A stretch of 64,000 nt of DNA, from assembly GCF_018638295.1 (NCBI RefSeq), contig NZ_JABTTS010000006.1:62001-126000 (forward strand). The letters run 5' to 3'. A program made the position numbers and the translations under genes. Below the pieces are notes generated by a model. That model was not told where the DNA came from. It was given only the letters and a program-made list of their open reading frames with translations, and searched no databases. Numbering within the stretch: position 1 is the stretch's first letter; each line of letters begins with the position of its first letter. This DNA comes from Streptomyces sp. CHD11. Lineage in GTDB: Bacteria; Actinomycetota; Actinomycetes; Streptomycetales; Streptomycetaceae. Below, in pieces: positions 16,518 to 24,342 of the stretch.

Positions 16518-17524
16518 GCGCCACCGCCGTACAACTGTTCCACGACCGACTCCAGCACCTGGTCCGTACGCGGCCCGTAGCTGAGCAGGACGCCGTCCTC
16601 GACGGACACGATCCGCCGGTCCGTCCCGGCAGGGGTCTGGGCGACGCCGGGGATCTTCACCAGCCCGTCCACACCCCCGACGGACTCCAGCCCCTTCGAC
16701 ATCACCAGGACGGCGTCGGGGGCCGCTCTCACCAGCGCCTCGCTGGTGATGGCGGTGAAGTCCTTCTCCAGCCCGGACTCGGCCCCGGCGTCCGCCGCAC
16801 CCGCGGCCTCGATCAGCGAGGTGGCGCCCGATCCCCTGCCGCCGATGAGATACACGGAGGCGGAACCGCGCAGATACAGGAACGCGACCCGCGGCCGGAC
16901 TTCGTCCCGGGGGAGCGACCCGGTCACGGCGGTGATGCGCCGTTCGGTGCGACGGGTCAGCTCCCGGCCCGCGGACGGTACGCCGAGTGCCTCGGCCACG
17001 GCCGCGATGCGCGGGCCCACGTCGTCGAGCCCGGTGGCCCCGTCGACGACCAGGACCGGTATCCCGGCGGCGCGGATCTGGTCCATGGCCTCCGCGGGCC
17101 CCGAGGTGGTCTCGGCGATCACCAGGTCGGGCCGCAGTGACAGCACGCCCTCCGCGGAGACGTCGTGTCCCCGGGTGACGACGGGCAGTTCGGCGGCCTG
17201 CTCGAAGGTGGCCGTGACATCGCGGGCGACGACCCGGTCCCCGAGGCCCAGGGTGAACACGATCTCGCCGAGGCTGCCGGAGAGCGGTACGAGGCGCTCG
17301 GCCCGCTCGACCGTCAGCTCGCGGCCGTCGGCGGAGCGGACGGCGACCGGGAGTTCCGGTTCCGGTGTGCCGGCGAGGGGTTCCACGCGGTCCGGGCGCG
17401 CGGAGGATTCCTCCGCCGGGGGAGTGGCCGCCGTGTCGGCCGGTCCTCCGCATGCGGTCGCGGTGAGGGTGAGGGCGAGCACGGACAGCAGTGCTCCCGC
17501 CCGTCTGGTGCGCAAGCGTCGCAC
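16514..17524 (-). CDS. hmuT: Haem-binding lipoprotein HmuT
   Basis: A 336-residue periplasmic-binding-protein-type lipoprotein (TroA/BtuF fold). LTATAC near residue 25 is the lipobox, and the lipid anchor holds it on the outer face of the membrane. Typical HmuT segments are RLVPLSGSLGEIVFTLGLGDRVVARDVTATF and SLRPDLVIA. In relatives a Tyr and His bind haem; I did not assign them. GTG 17524 is chosen because it places the signal peptide at the N terminus. A DmdR/IdeR iron box 48 bases upstream implies repression when iron is plentiful. First gene of hmuTUV. Confidence 0.93.
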   Translation of the reverse strand: MRRLRTRRAGALLSVLALTLTATACGGPADTAATPPAEESSARPDRVEPLAGTPEPELPVAVRSADGRELTVERAERLVPLSGSLGEIVFTLGLGDRVVARDVTATFEQAAELPVVTRGHDVSAEGVLSLRPDLVIAETTSGPAEAMDQIRAAGIPVLVVDGATGLDDVGPRIAAVAEALGVPSAGRELTRRTERRITAVTGSLPRDEVRPRVAFLYLRGSASVYLIGGRGSGATSLIEAAGAADAGAESGLEKDFTAITSEALVRAAPDAVLVMSKGLESVGGVDGLVKIPGVAQTPAGTDRRIVSVEDGVLLSYGPRTDQVLESVVEQLYGGGA

Positions 17525-17571
17525 GGTTCCGTCCGATCCTTCCGGCCGTGGTGGATGATGCCTGATGCAGC

Positions 17572-17590
17572 TTAGGTTAGCCTTACCTAA
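17572..17590. promoter_or_regulatory. DmdR/IdeR iron box
   Basis: TTAGGTTAGCCTTACCTAA is a near-perfect 19-base palindrome matching the IdeR/DmdR consensus. It lies between the divergent hmuT (starts 17524) and htaA (starts 17626) genes, so one site can control both. Confidence 0.9.
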
Positions 17591-17625
17591 ATCCGCTACC
17601 GGCTGTCGTCTCCGGAGGACCACCC

Positions 17626-19053
17626 ATGCCCACCCGCCTGCGCACCCTGGTGACCGTCCTCTGCGCGGCCGTCCTGGGAGCGCTCCTCCCGGCCGCCACG
17701 GCCCACGCCGAGAACCGCACCGTCCAAGGGGGCCGGCTGGACTGGGGCATCAAGACCTCCTTCCAGCGCTATGTCACCGGGCCGGTCGCGAAGGGGAGTT
17801 ACTCCCTCGGCGGCGGCGCTGCCACCGTCGGCGGCAGCGGATTCCGCTTCCACTCGGCGACGGGTACGTACGACGGCGACACCGGCGCCTTCCGGGCAGC
17901 CTTCTCCGGCGGGGTGCGCTTCACCGGCCACCCCACGGGGTCCGGGGCGCACCAGCTCGACCTCACCCTCAGCCGTCCCACCGTGAGCGTCTCCGGCTCG
18001 ACCGGCACGCTCCACGTGGACGTCACCAGCAGGGCGAAGGACACGGGAGCGGTCACGACGTCCCACCAAGTGCCCTTCGCCTCCCTCTCCCTGGGCGGGA
18101 TCGACATGCGGGGCGGCGGCACCTCCGTCGTCCTCACGAACCTTCCCGCCACCCTCACCACCCAGGGCGCGCGGTCCTTCGCCGGCTACTACACGGCCGG
18201 GACGGCACTCGACCCGGTGAGCCTCTCGGCGGACGTACGGCCGGCGGCACAGCGGGAGCCGTCGCGTGCCCCGGCGGCTAAGACGCCGAAGACACCGAAG
18301 ACGCCGACGCCCAAGGCGACTTCGGACTCCCCGAAGACGCGCGGACTCACCGGCGGAGCCGTCGACTGGGGTGTGCGCCGCACCTTCCGCGAGTACGTCA
18401 CCGGGGACATCGCCGACGGACGGTGGATCCTGTCCTCCGGCGCCCTGGACGGCGGCGCCCTCTTCCGCTTCCCGGACGGCGAGGGGACGTACGACGACGG
18501 CGAACTGGCCGCCTCCTTCAAGGGCGCGGTCCGCTTCACCGGCGAGCACGGCCTCGATCTGACCCTGAGCGGCGTCCGCGTCACCGTCGAGGACGGCACG
18601 GGCACCCTCTACGCCGATGTGACGTCACCGGACCACACCGGCCGGAAGGTCCCGCTGGTCACCTTCACGGCCAGGGACCTCAAGGCGAGGGCCGGCCTCG
18701 CCACGCTCACCGAGGCCCCCGCGAAACTCACGGCGCGGGGTGCGAAGGCCTTCGCCGGCATGTACCCCGAGGGAACCGTGATGGACCCGGTCTCCCTGGC
18801 CGTGGCCCTCACCAGGAACGCCGGACTCCCCGCGCTCCCGGACCTCGGCAGCACCCCGTCCCCGTCCTCACCGGCAGCCTCGTCCGAGCCGGTGGCCAAG
18901 GCCGCGCGGCAGGACGGCACCGACGGCACACCTCCCGTCCTCCCCCTCGCACTGGCGGCCGGATCACTGCTGGCGCTCGCCGCCGCGGCCGCGTTCACCG
19001 TCCGCAGGCGCCGCGCGCAGCCGGCCGCCGCGGACACCCCGCAGAACGACTGA
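17626..19053 (+). CDS. Secreted HtaA-domain haem-binding protein 1
   Basis: A 475-residue cell-surface protein. It has a signal peptide ending in THA, two HtaA domains (about residues 35-200 and 240-405, each starting with a DWG(I/V)..(S/T)F..YV motif), a Lys/Pro/Thr linker between them and a C-terminal membrane helix followed by RRRR. In Corynebacterium, HtaA domains bind haem through Tyr and pass it to HmuT. There is no sortase motif, so it is a membrane-anchored receptor. GGAGG precedes ATG 17626, and the iron box is 35 bases further upstream. A second HtaA gene follows after 26 bases. Confidence 0.92.
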   Translation: MPTRLRTLVTVLCAAVLGALLPAATAHAENRTVQGGRLDWGIKTSFQRYVTGPVAKGSYSLGGGAATVGGSGFRFHSATGTYDGDTGAFRAAFSGGVRFTGHPTGSGAHQLDLTLSRPTVSVSGSTGTLHVDVTSRAKDTGAVTTSHQVPFASLSLGGIDMRGGGTSVVLTNLPATLTTQGARSFAGYYTAGTALDPVSLSADVRPAAQREPSRAPAAKTPKTPKTPTPKATSDSPKTRGLTGGAVDWGVRRTFREYVTGDIADGRWILSSGALDGGALFRFPDGEGTYDDGELAASFKGAVRFTGEHGLDLTLSGVRVTVEDGTGTLYADVTSPDHTGRKVPLVTFTARDLKARAGLATLTEAPAKLTARGAKAFAGMYPEGTVMDPVSLAVALTRNAGLPALPDLGSTPSPSSPAASSEPVAKAARQDGTDGTPPVLPLALAAGSLLALAAAAAFTVRRRRAQPAAADTPQND

Positions 19054-19079
19054 ACCCCATCACCCAAGGAGTACCGCCC

Positions 19080-20588
19080 ATGTCCGCAAGACGACGCCGC
19101 TCCCTCGCCCTCGCCGCCGCGGTGGCCACGGCGGCGGGACTCGGCGCCACCGTCGCCCCCTCCGCCTCCGCCTCCGCCTCCGAAGTCCCCCTAAGTGGTT
19201 ACGAGTTGACCTGGGGTATCAAGGAGTCGTACCGCAACTACGTCGTCACCTTCGCGCAGGGCACGTTCACCCCCGCGGACGGCGCCTCCCAGGCCGTCGG
19301 CAACGGACCGTTCACCTTCACCGACGGCACAGGCGGCTACGACTCCACCACGCACCGGGTGTCCCTCGCCTTCCAGGGCGAGCTGACCATCAAGTCCGAG
19401 GCCCACGGGTTCGAGATCGGGCTCTCCGACGTGAGGTTCGACAGTGTGGACGCCGAGATCACCGCCGACGTCACGCGCGACGGCACCACGCAGGACGACG
19501 TCCCCCTCGCGACCGTCACGGTCACCCGCCAGATGACGGACATGGTGACCACGCTGACCGAGGAGGCCGGAGCGGTCTTCGGCAGCGCGGACTACGCGGG
19601 CGCGGTCGGCGACCCGCTGACGCTGGTGAAGAAGACCGGCCCGGAGCCGGCCCCGACGACCACCCCGCCCACCACCCCGCCCACCACCCCGCCCACCACC
19701 CCGCCGGCCTCACCGTCGCCCGAGTCCACCCCGACGGCCACGGCCACCGCCTCCCCGACGACGAAGGCCCCGACCACGGCCCCGTCCGCCACGCCCCCAC
19801 GGACGACCGCGCCCGCCACCCGGGGCGAGATAGCCGGCGGGACGCTCGGCTGGGGTGTGAAACAGTCCTTCCGCGCCTACGCGACCGGCCCGGTCGCCCA
19901 GGGCAGGATCACCGCGTCGGGCGGTGCGACGCAGGCCGCCGGCAACGGCGCCTTCACCTTCACCGGCGCGAGCGGCACGTACGACACGAAGGCCGGCACG
20001 CTGAAGGCAGCCTTCAAGGGCGCGGTCAACTTCAAGGGCCACGAGAAGAACGGCACTTACGGCCTCGACCTCACCCTGACCGACCTCAGGGCGGCCCTCG
20101 ACGACGGTACGGGCAGACTGACCGCGGACGTCACCAGTCTTGGCGGGGCGTCCCAGGACGTGGTCCTGGCCGACCTGAAGGCGAAGTCGCCCACCCTGGC
20201 CGCGAGGAACGACGTCATCACGGTCGACGACGTGGCCGCGACCCTCACCGAGGCCGGCGCGAAGGCGTTCGGCGGCTTCTACCCGGCCGGCACCGCGCTG
20301 GACCAGGTAGGCCTCTCCGTGGCCCTCACCGACGACGCGCAACTCCCCGGCGGCACGGGCGGAACCGGAGGCGGCACCGGCACCACAGGCGGCACCGGGG
20401 GTGCGGGCACCACCGGTCCGACGACCGGCGGCGTGGGCTCGACCACCGGCGGCACCTTCGGCGGAAGCCTCGCCAGTACCGGTACGGACGTCCCGGCCGG
20501 CGCCCTCGGCGTGGCCGCCGGGGTAGCCGTGGCGGCCGGCGCGGGGGTGGTCCTCGTCCTGCGCAGGCGGAGCACGACGGCCGAGTGA
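19080..20588 (+). CDS. Secreted, LAXTG-anchored HtaA-domain protein 2
   Basis: A 502-residue surface protein. It has a signal peptide (cleavage near SASASA), a first HtaA-like domain (about 35-175), a Pro/Thr stalk of PTTP repeats, a second HtaA domain (about 250-410), then a Gly/Thr-rich wall spanner. It ends in LASTG, a hydrophobic helix and RRR. LAXTG is the recognition motif of class E sortases in Streptomyces, so this protein is probably joined to peptidoglycan while its partner is only membrane-held. That gives a wall-to-membrane haem relay to HmuT. It is cotranscribed with the first HtaA gene and followed by a strong hairpin. Confidence 0.92.
   Translation: MSARRRRSLALAAAVATAAGLGATVAPSASASASEVPLSGYELTWGIKESYRNYVVTFAQGTFTPADGASQAVGNGPFTFTDGTGGYDSTTHRVSLAFQGELTIKSEAHGFEIGLSDVRFDSVDAEITADVTRDGTTQDDVPLATVTVTRQMTDMVTTLTEEAGAVFGSADYAGAVGDPLTLVKKTGPEPAPTTTPPTTPPTTPPTTPPASPSPESTPTATATASPTTKAPTTAPSATPPRTTAPATRGEIAGGTLGWGVKQSFRAYATGPVAQGRITASGGATQAAGNGAFTFTGASGTYDTKAGTLKAAFKGAVNFKGHEKNGTYGLDLTLTDLRAALDDGTGRLTADVTSLGGASQDVVLADLKAKSPTLAARNDVITVDDVAATLTEAGAKAFGGFYPAGTALDQVGLSVALTDDAQLPGGTGGTGGGTGTTGGTGGAGTTGPTTGGVGSTTGGTFGGSLASTGTDVPAGALGVAAGVAVAAGAGVVLVLRRRSTTAE
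19659..19706. repeat. 12-bp tandem repeat, four copies, in htaA 2
   Basis: ACCACCCCGCCC is repeated four times (last unit with one change) and encodes a Pro-Thr stalk between the two HtaA domains. Copy number is likely to vary between strains. Confidence 0.85.
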
Positions 20589-20590
20589 AC

Positions 20591-20630
20591 GTGGAAGGGG
20601 TGCTCCCCGAGGCGGGGGCACCCCTTCCAC
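20591..20630. terminator. Strong hairpin after htaA 2
   Basis: GTGGAAGGGGTGC (20591-20603) pairs perfectly with GCACCCCTTCCAC (20618-20630). Its place between two convergent genes suggests a bidirectional terminator without a U tract, as is common in Streptomyces. Confidence 0.8.
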
Positions 20631-20649
20631 GTCCACGGCAGGGCCGGTG

Positions 20650-20781
20650 TCAGATCAGGTCCTGCCCGTTGCGCCGGGCCTCCGCCCACTCGCGGAAGAA
20701 CCCCCGGCTGATCACGAAGAGGACGACGGCCACGAGCACGGGCCACATCAGGACGTACGCGGTCAGGGCTGCGGTGGACAT
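20650..20781 (-). CDS. Small subunit of the SSS-type transporter
   Basis: A 43-residue protein with one membrane helix (YVLMWPVLVAVVLFVISRGFF) and a charged tail (REWAEARRNGQ). Tiny proteins of this form follow sodium:solute symporter genes in actinobacteria and are annotated as putative transporter small subunits. It starts 16 bases after the symporter stop on the same strand, with GGAGGCAGC upstream, so it is the second gene of that operon. A role in folding or activity of the symporter is inferred from position only. Confidence 0.75.
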   Translation of the reverse strand: MSTAALTAYVLMWPVLVAVVLFVISRGFFREWAEARRNGQDLI

Positions 20782-20797
20782 GCTGCCTCCTGGGGGA

Positions 20798-22522
20798 TCA
20801 CTTGGTACCGCTTCCGGCAGGCTCGGGGTCGCCGTCGGCGGCCGGGGTGCCCGCGTCCGCGTCCGCGTCCGCGACCGCTGCCGAGTCGCTGTCGTCGAAG
20901 TCACCGGTGCGCTGGGCGATGGCGGCGAAGTCGAAGCCCTCGCGCCGGCGCACGCTCATCGCCCAGCAGACGATCGTGGACACCGAGTAGGCGACCAGCG
21001 AGCCGCACAGCGTGGCGTACTCGTGCAGGGATCCGATGGCGAACGGCGCGGTCACCAACACCGCGGCCACACCCACGGCCTTGGCCGCCCTCGCCCCGAA
21101 GAAGCCGAACACCATCAGGCCGAGGACGACACCGACGCCGACGACCGACAGCACGTCCACGACGATGCCGAAGAAGCCGTCCACGGGTATCCAGCCGAAG
21201 CGCACCGGCAGGAACACCGCGAGCGCCGTGATCACCGAGACGGTGAACGCCCTCCCGGAGACCTTCTCCCAGTAGAAACTGGCCAGCACCGGGAAGACGA
21301 GCGCACCCCACAGCGCTCCCACGAACACCAGCAGATCGAGGATGTTCAGCTGCAGACTGGCGAAGGCCACGGCCGCGGCGGTCGCCATCACCATGGTGAT
21401 GCGGCCGACCAGCAGCATCGTCTTCGGGTTCGCCCTCTCCTTGCCGGCCACGTTCTGCCCGTAGACGTCGGCCATCATGATCGAGGAGAGGGCCGCGAGA
21501 TCGGAGTCGGCGGTGGAGGACAGTGCCCCGACGATCATCAGGAAGAACACGCCCAGCAGCACGGGCGGCAGGTACTCGGCGGCCATCCCGGGGATGATGT
21601 TGTTCACGTCGCCGCCGACCGGCTCGTAGCCGAGGTAGAGGGCGAGCACACCGAGCATGCCGACACCGATCACCATGGCGCCGTAGCCGACGGTCGCGGT
21701 GAGGAAGGTCGGCTTGATCAGGTCCTGCCGCACCGCGAACAGCCGCTGCGCGATGGTCTGGTTGCCGATCGCGTACGCGAGCACCGCGGCGATGTACGGG
21801 GCGCCCTGCTCCATGAAGGCGGTGCTGGAGAAGAAGTTGCCCTGCTCGGCCGTGAGGTTGCCCGCGCCGGTCTCGAAGGCCGCCGGGAAGTCGGCCGCGG
21901 CGAAGATGAACGGGACGATCACGGCGACCGCGCCGAGCATCGCGACGACCTGCAGGAAGTCGGTGAGCACCGAGGCGCGGAAGCCGGACCACAGGGTGTA
22001 GAGCAGCACGCCCGCGGCGACGGCGAAGACGCCCTGGGTGAAGGTGAACGGCGACAGCATCGAGATCAGCACGCCACCGGCGATGAAGTTGGACATCAGG
22101 CTGATCAGGCTGCCGACGATGTTCGACCCGGCCAGCATCAGCTGGCTGGAGCGGCCGTGCCGGGCGTACATGACCTCGGCGAGGGTGTGCGCCTTCGGCG
22201 CCACGGCCCGGATCCGCTTGCCGAAGGGGTAGATGAAGAGAATCATCAGCGCACCCCACAGCCCGTAGTGGATGGGCCCGGAGATGCCGTAGGTGTACCC
22301 CGACGTCGCGGACGCGTACATCGACGACGCCCAGATCCAGGTCGCCGTCATGCTGGCCGCGGAGATGCCGAAACCGATGTTGTTGCCGGCGGTCATGTAG
22401 CCGTCGGCGTTCTCCTTCTTCTTGCCGATGCGGGTCGAGACCAGGAAGGTCCCTCCGTAGAAGAAGACCAACAGACCCACGACCACCAGCGTGCTGAACT
22501 CGGCTGTCTCCAGTCCACTCAC
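20798..22522 (-). CDS. Sodium:solute symporter family protein
   Basis: A 574-residue SSS-family transporter with about 13 helices. After a GTG start preceded by GAGGAGG, TM1 (STLVVVGLLVFFYGGTFLVS) is followed by DGYMTAGNNIGFGISAASMTATWIWASS, the unwound TM1/2 region that binds solute and sodium, and GALSSTADSDLAALSSIMMADVYGQ in TM8, where Ser/Thr residues usually form the sodium site. The family imports urea, proline, sugars or carboxylates; this one resembles the urea/polyamine (DUR3-like) branch, but the substrate is uncertain. The leader contains a hairpin followed by U-rich sequence that could act as an attenuator. Confidence 0.88.
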   Translation of the reverse strand: MSGLETAEFSTLVVVGLLVFFYGGTFLVSTRIGKKKENADGYMTAGNNIGFGISAASMTATWIWASSMYASATSGYTYGISGPIHYGLWGALMILFIYPFGKRIRAVAPKAHTLAEVMYARHGRSSQLMLAGSNIVGSLISLMSNFIAGGVLISMLSPFTFTQGVFAVAAGVLLYTLWSGFRASVLTDFLQVVAMLGAVAVIVPFIFAAADFPAAFETGAGNLTAEQGNFFSSTAFMEQGAPYIAAVLAYAIGNQTIAQRLFAVRQDLIKPTFLTATVGYGAMVIGVGMLGVLALYLGYEPVGGDVNNIIPGMAAEYLPPVLLGVFFLMIVGALSSTADSDLAALSSIMMADVYGQNVAGKERANPKTMLLVGRITMVMATAAAVAFASLQLNILDLLVFVGALWGALVFPVLASFYWEKVSGRAFTVSVITALAVFLPVRFGWIPVDGFFGIVVDVLSVVGVGVVLGLMVFGFFGARAAKAVGVAAVLVTAPFAIGSLHEYATLCGSLVAYSVSTIVCWAMSVRRREGFDFAAIAQRTGDFDDSDSAAVADADADAGTPAADGDPEPAGSGTK

Positions 22523-22567
22523 AGGCGCCACCTCCTCATCGCTGGAACCGGGGCGTTCACAAAAGAG

Positions 22568-22586
22568 GCGGGCCCTTTGGGCCCGC
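22568..22586 (-). terminator. Attenuator-like hairpin in SSS leader
   Basis: GCGGGCCC-TTT-GGGCCCGC is a perfect 8-base stem. On the minus strand it is followed by CTCTTTT, giving the shape of an intrinsic terminator about 45 bases before the symporter start codon. Confidence 0.6.
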
Positions 22587-22774
22587 AAACTTTCCGCACG
22601 GTAACAGCTCTTTCCAGACACCGGGCGGCGGCACCGACCGGCTTCGCAAGCGGCTCGACGCTCGGCTTTGTGCTCAATTCGTACAAGTCCTGGACATGTC
22701 CGATGGGTCATTTATCGCGAAAGCGACTCCCTTGTCCGGTCTTTTCCCAGCCATCCGTTTGCGCATGGCGAAAG

Positions 22775-22791
22775 CAAAGTTGATCACTTTG
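22775..22791. promoter_or_regulatory. Inverted repeat, possible operator
   Basis: CAAAGT (22775-22780), spacer TGATC, ACTTTG (22786-22791). It is a perfect 6-base-arm palindrome in the SSS upstream region. The binding protein is unknown. Confidence 0.4.
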
Positions 22792-22986
22792 TTACGCCAA
22801 AGGGACCGGGTGGGAAGGGCGTGGTGCGCGGGATGGGGTGCTCATGAGGTCACACGGTGACGACGCCGGGACGTGCTCCAGGGTCGAGCCGTCGGCGTAC
22901 AGGCGCTTCGAAGGGGCCAGTGCTTCGCTGTCCGGGCGCCCCGCGGCCTTGCCCCCCTGCGACCTGCGCGATGCTTGAATGCCCGG

Positions 22987-23631
22987 GTGACTGATTACGA
23001 CGTGCTGCGTGTCTTCTGCGGCCCCCGCGGCGGGTACGGCAACGAGCTGGGTGTCGTCCGCAACGGGGCCGTGATGCCCGGGCGGGAGGAGCGGCAGGAG
23101 TTCGCCGCCACACTCGGTTTCAGCGAGACCGTGTTCGTCGACGACCCCGAGCGCGGGGTGATCGACATCTACACGCCCACCCTGCGGCTGCCCTTCGCCG
23201 GGCACCCGTGCGTCGGCACCGCCTGGCTGATCGACGTACCCGAACTCGTCGTCCCCGCCGGGGTGATGGGCGCCCGGCAGGACGGGGAGTTCTGCTGGAT
23301 CGAGGCGCGGGCGGAGTGGGTGCCGCCGCGCACCCTGCGCCAGTACGCCACCGCCGCCGAGGTCGACGACCTGCCCGTGCCGCCGAAGGGTGAGTGGATC
23401 TACGCCTGGGCCTGGCTGGACGAGTCGGCCGGCCGGATCCGCGCCCGCGCCTTCCCCGGCCGCGGCGACGGCATCGACGAGGACGAGGCGACGGGTGCGG
23501 CGGCCCTCCTCCTCACCGACCGTCTCGGGCGCGCCCTCAACATCACCCAGGGCGCGGGCTCCCAGATCCTCACCGCACCCCAGCCGGAGGGCTGGACCGA
23601 GATCGGCGGCCGGGTCCACCTGGAACGCTGA
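22987..23631 (+). CDS. PhzF-family isomerase, short form
   Basis: A 214-residue relative of PhzF/diaminopimelate-epimerase-fold isomerases. FGH-type residues appear as RLPFAGHPCVGTAWLI (about residues 61-76), and the conserved acidic GFSETVFV (catalytic Glu, about 45) is present. EDEATGAAALLLTDRLG is the C-terminal family motif. At 214 residues it is shorter than the usual 260-300, so part of the second half is condensed; the reaction is unknown. GTG 22987 lies 6 bases after TTGAAT, which suggests a leaderless message. It is divergent from the SSS operon and convergent with tetR. Confidence 0.85.
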   Translation: MTDYDVLRVFCGPRGGYGNELGVVRNGAVMPGREERQEFAATLGFSETVFVDDPERGVIDIYTPTLRLPFAGHPCVGTAWLIDVPELVVPAGVMGARQDGEFCWIEARAEWVPPRTLRQYATAAEVDDLPVPPKGEWIYAWAWLDESAGRIRARAFPGRGDGIDEDEATGAAALLLTDRLGRALNITQGAGSQILTAPQPEGWTEIGGRVHLER

Positions 23632-23657
23632 CAGGCGACACGGCGGGCAGGGCCGGT

Positions 23658-24245
23658 TCAGTCGGGCGCCACGGCCCGGCGCACGCTCTCACGCAGCAGC
23701 GTGCGCCGCTGCTCGTGCAGCTCAGCGGGTTCCCCGGCGGTCGCCGCGTAGACGTTGCTCACCGGCGACCAAGCCATGGACATGGCGATGACCAGAGCCA
23801 TCACATCGAACGGATCGCCCTGGCGCAGCAGTCCCGCGGCCTGGGCCTCCGCGATGGCGCGCAGCTTGCCGTCGTCGAGACGGTCGTGGCCTTCGACCAG
23901 GTGGCCGGCCGGCCGGCGCTCCAGGCGCGCCCAGGTGGCCAGCCGGATGAGGTCGGGACGGCGGAGATACTCGTCGTAGAGGCGTACCGCCCAGTCGGCG
24001 AGGTCGGTGGCGTCGATGGGGACGACGTTCACGATCCGGTCCAGGGAGCCCAGGAAGATGGCGTCGAAAAGCCCGTCCTTGCTGCCGAAGTAGGCGTAGA
24101 GCTGGGCCTTGTTCGTGCGGGCGGCGGCCACGATCCGCTCGATGCGCGCTCCGGCGATCCCGTACTCGGCGAACTCCCGCGTCGCCACCTCGAGGATGCG
24201 CTGGTACGTCGCCGCTCCCCGAGCGGTCAGGGGTTGGTCAGCCAT
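23658..24245 (-). CDS. TetR family regulator of the adjacent dehydrogenase
   Basis: A 195-residue TetR repressor. The helix-turn-helix (about residues 15-55) contains ARIERIVAAARTNKAQLYAYFGSKDGLF. The C-terminal ligand domain (about 80-190) has WARLERRPAG and a TetR_C_17-like pattern. ATG 24245 is preferred because it places the HTH at the normal distance from the N terminus. The gene diverges from a zinc alcohol dehydrogenase gene, and the 97-base gap holds two related 20-base palindromes, so it probably represses both genes and responds to a substrate of the dehydrogenase. Confidence 0.9.
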   Translation of the reverse strand: MADQPLTARGAATYQRILEVATREFAEYGIAGARIERIVAAARTNKAQLYAYFGSKDGLFDAIFLGSLDRIVNVVPIDATDLADWAVRLYDEYLRRPDLIRLATWARLERRPAGHLVEGHDRLDDGKLRAIAEAQAAGLLRQGDPFDVMALVIAMSMAWSPVSNVYAATAGEPAELHEQRRTLLRESVRRAVAPD

Positions 24246-24259
24246 ACCCGGCACACTAC

Positions 24260-24279
24260 CAAACAGAACGGTTGGTTTG
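24260..24279. promoter_or_regulatory. TetR operator candidate, tetR side
   Basis: CAAACAGAACGGTTGGTTTG, an imperfect 20-base palindrome 15 bases before the tetR start codon. It matches the 24311-24330 site at 16 of 20 positions. Confidence 0.65.
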
Positions 24280-24310
24280 CCTTTGCGGGGGTGGTGCACC
24301 TACGGTCGAA

Positions 24311-24330
24311 CAGACAGAACAGTCTGTTTG
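24311..24330. promoter_or_regulatory. TetR operator candidate, dehydrogenase side
   Basis: CAGACAGAACAGTCTGTTTG lies directly before the AGGAGG ribosome-binding sequence of the dehydrogenase gene and shares the core ACAGAACRGT with the other site. Confidence 0.65.
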
Positions 24331-24342
24331 AGGAGGCGTGCT

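Larger units (their letters stand above)
22523..22986. other. Divergent intergenic region, relatively A+T-rich
   Basis: No gene is seen. The region holds the leader and promoter area of the SSS operon, an attenuator-like hairpin (22568-22586), an inverted repeat CAAAGT-N5-ACTTTG (22775-22791) and the start signals of the PhzF gene. It is noticeably richer in A+T than the flanking genes. Confidence 0.6.

Noticed and set aside
18423-19079. N-terminal extension of the second HtaA protein
   Set aside because: The frame is open back to 18423, but that part overlaps the first HtaA gene. The signal peptide at ATG 19080 fixes the start.
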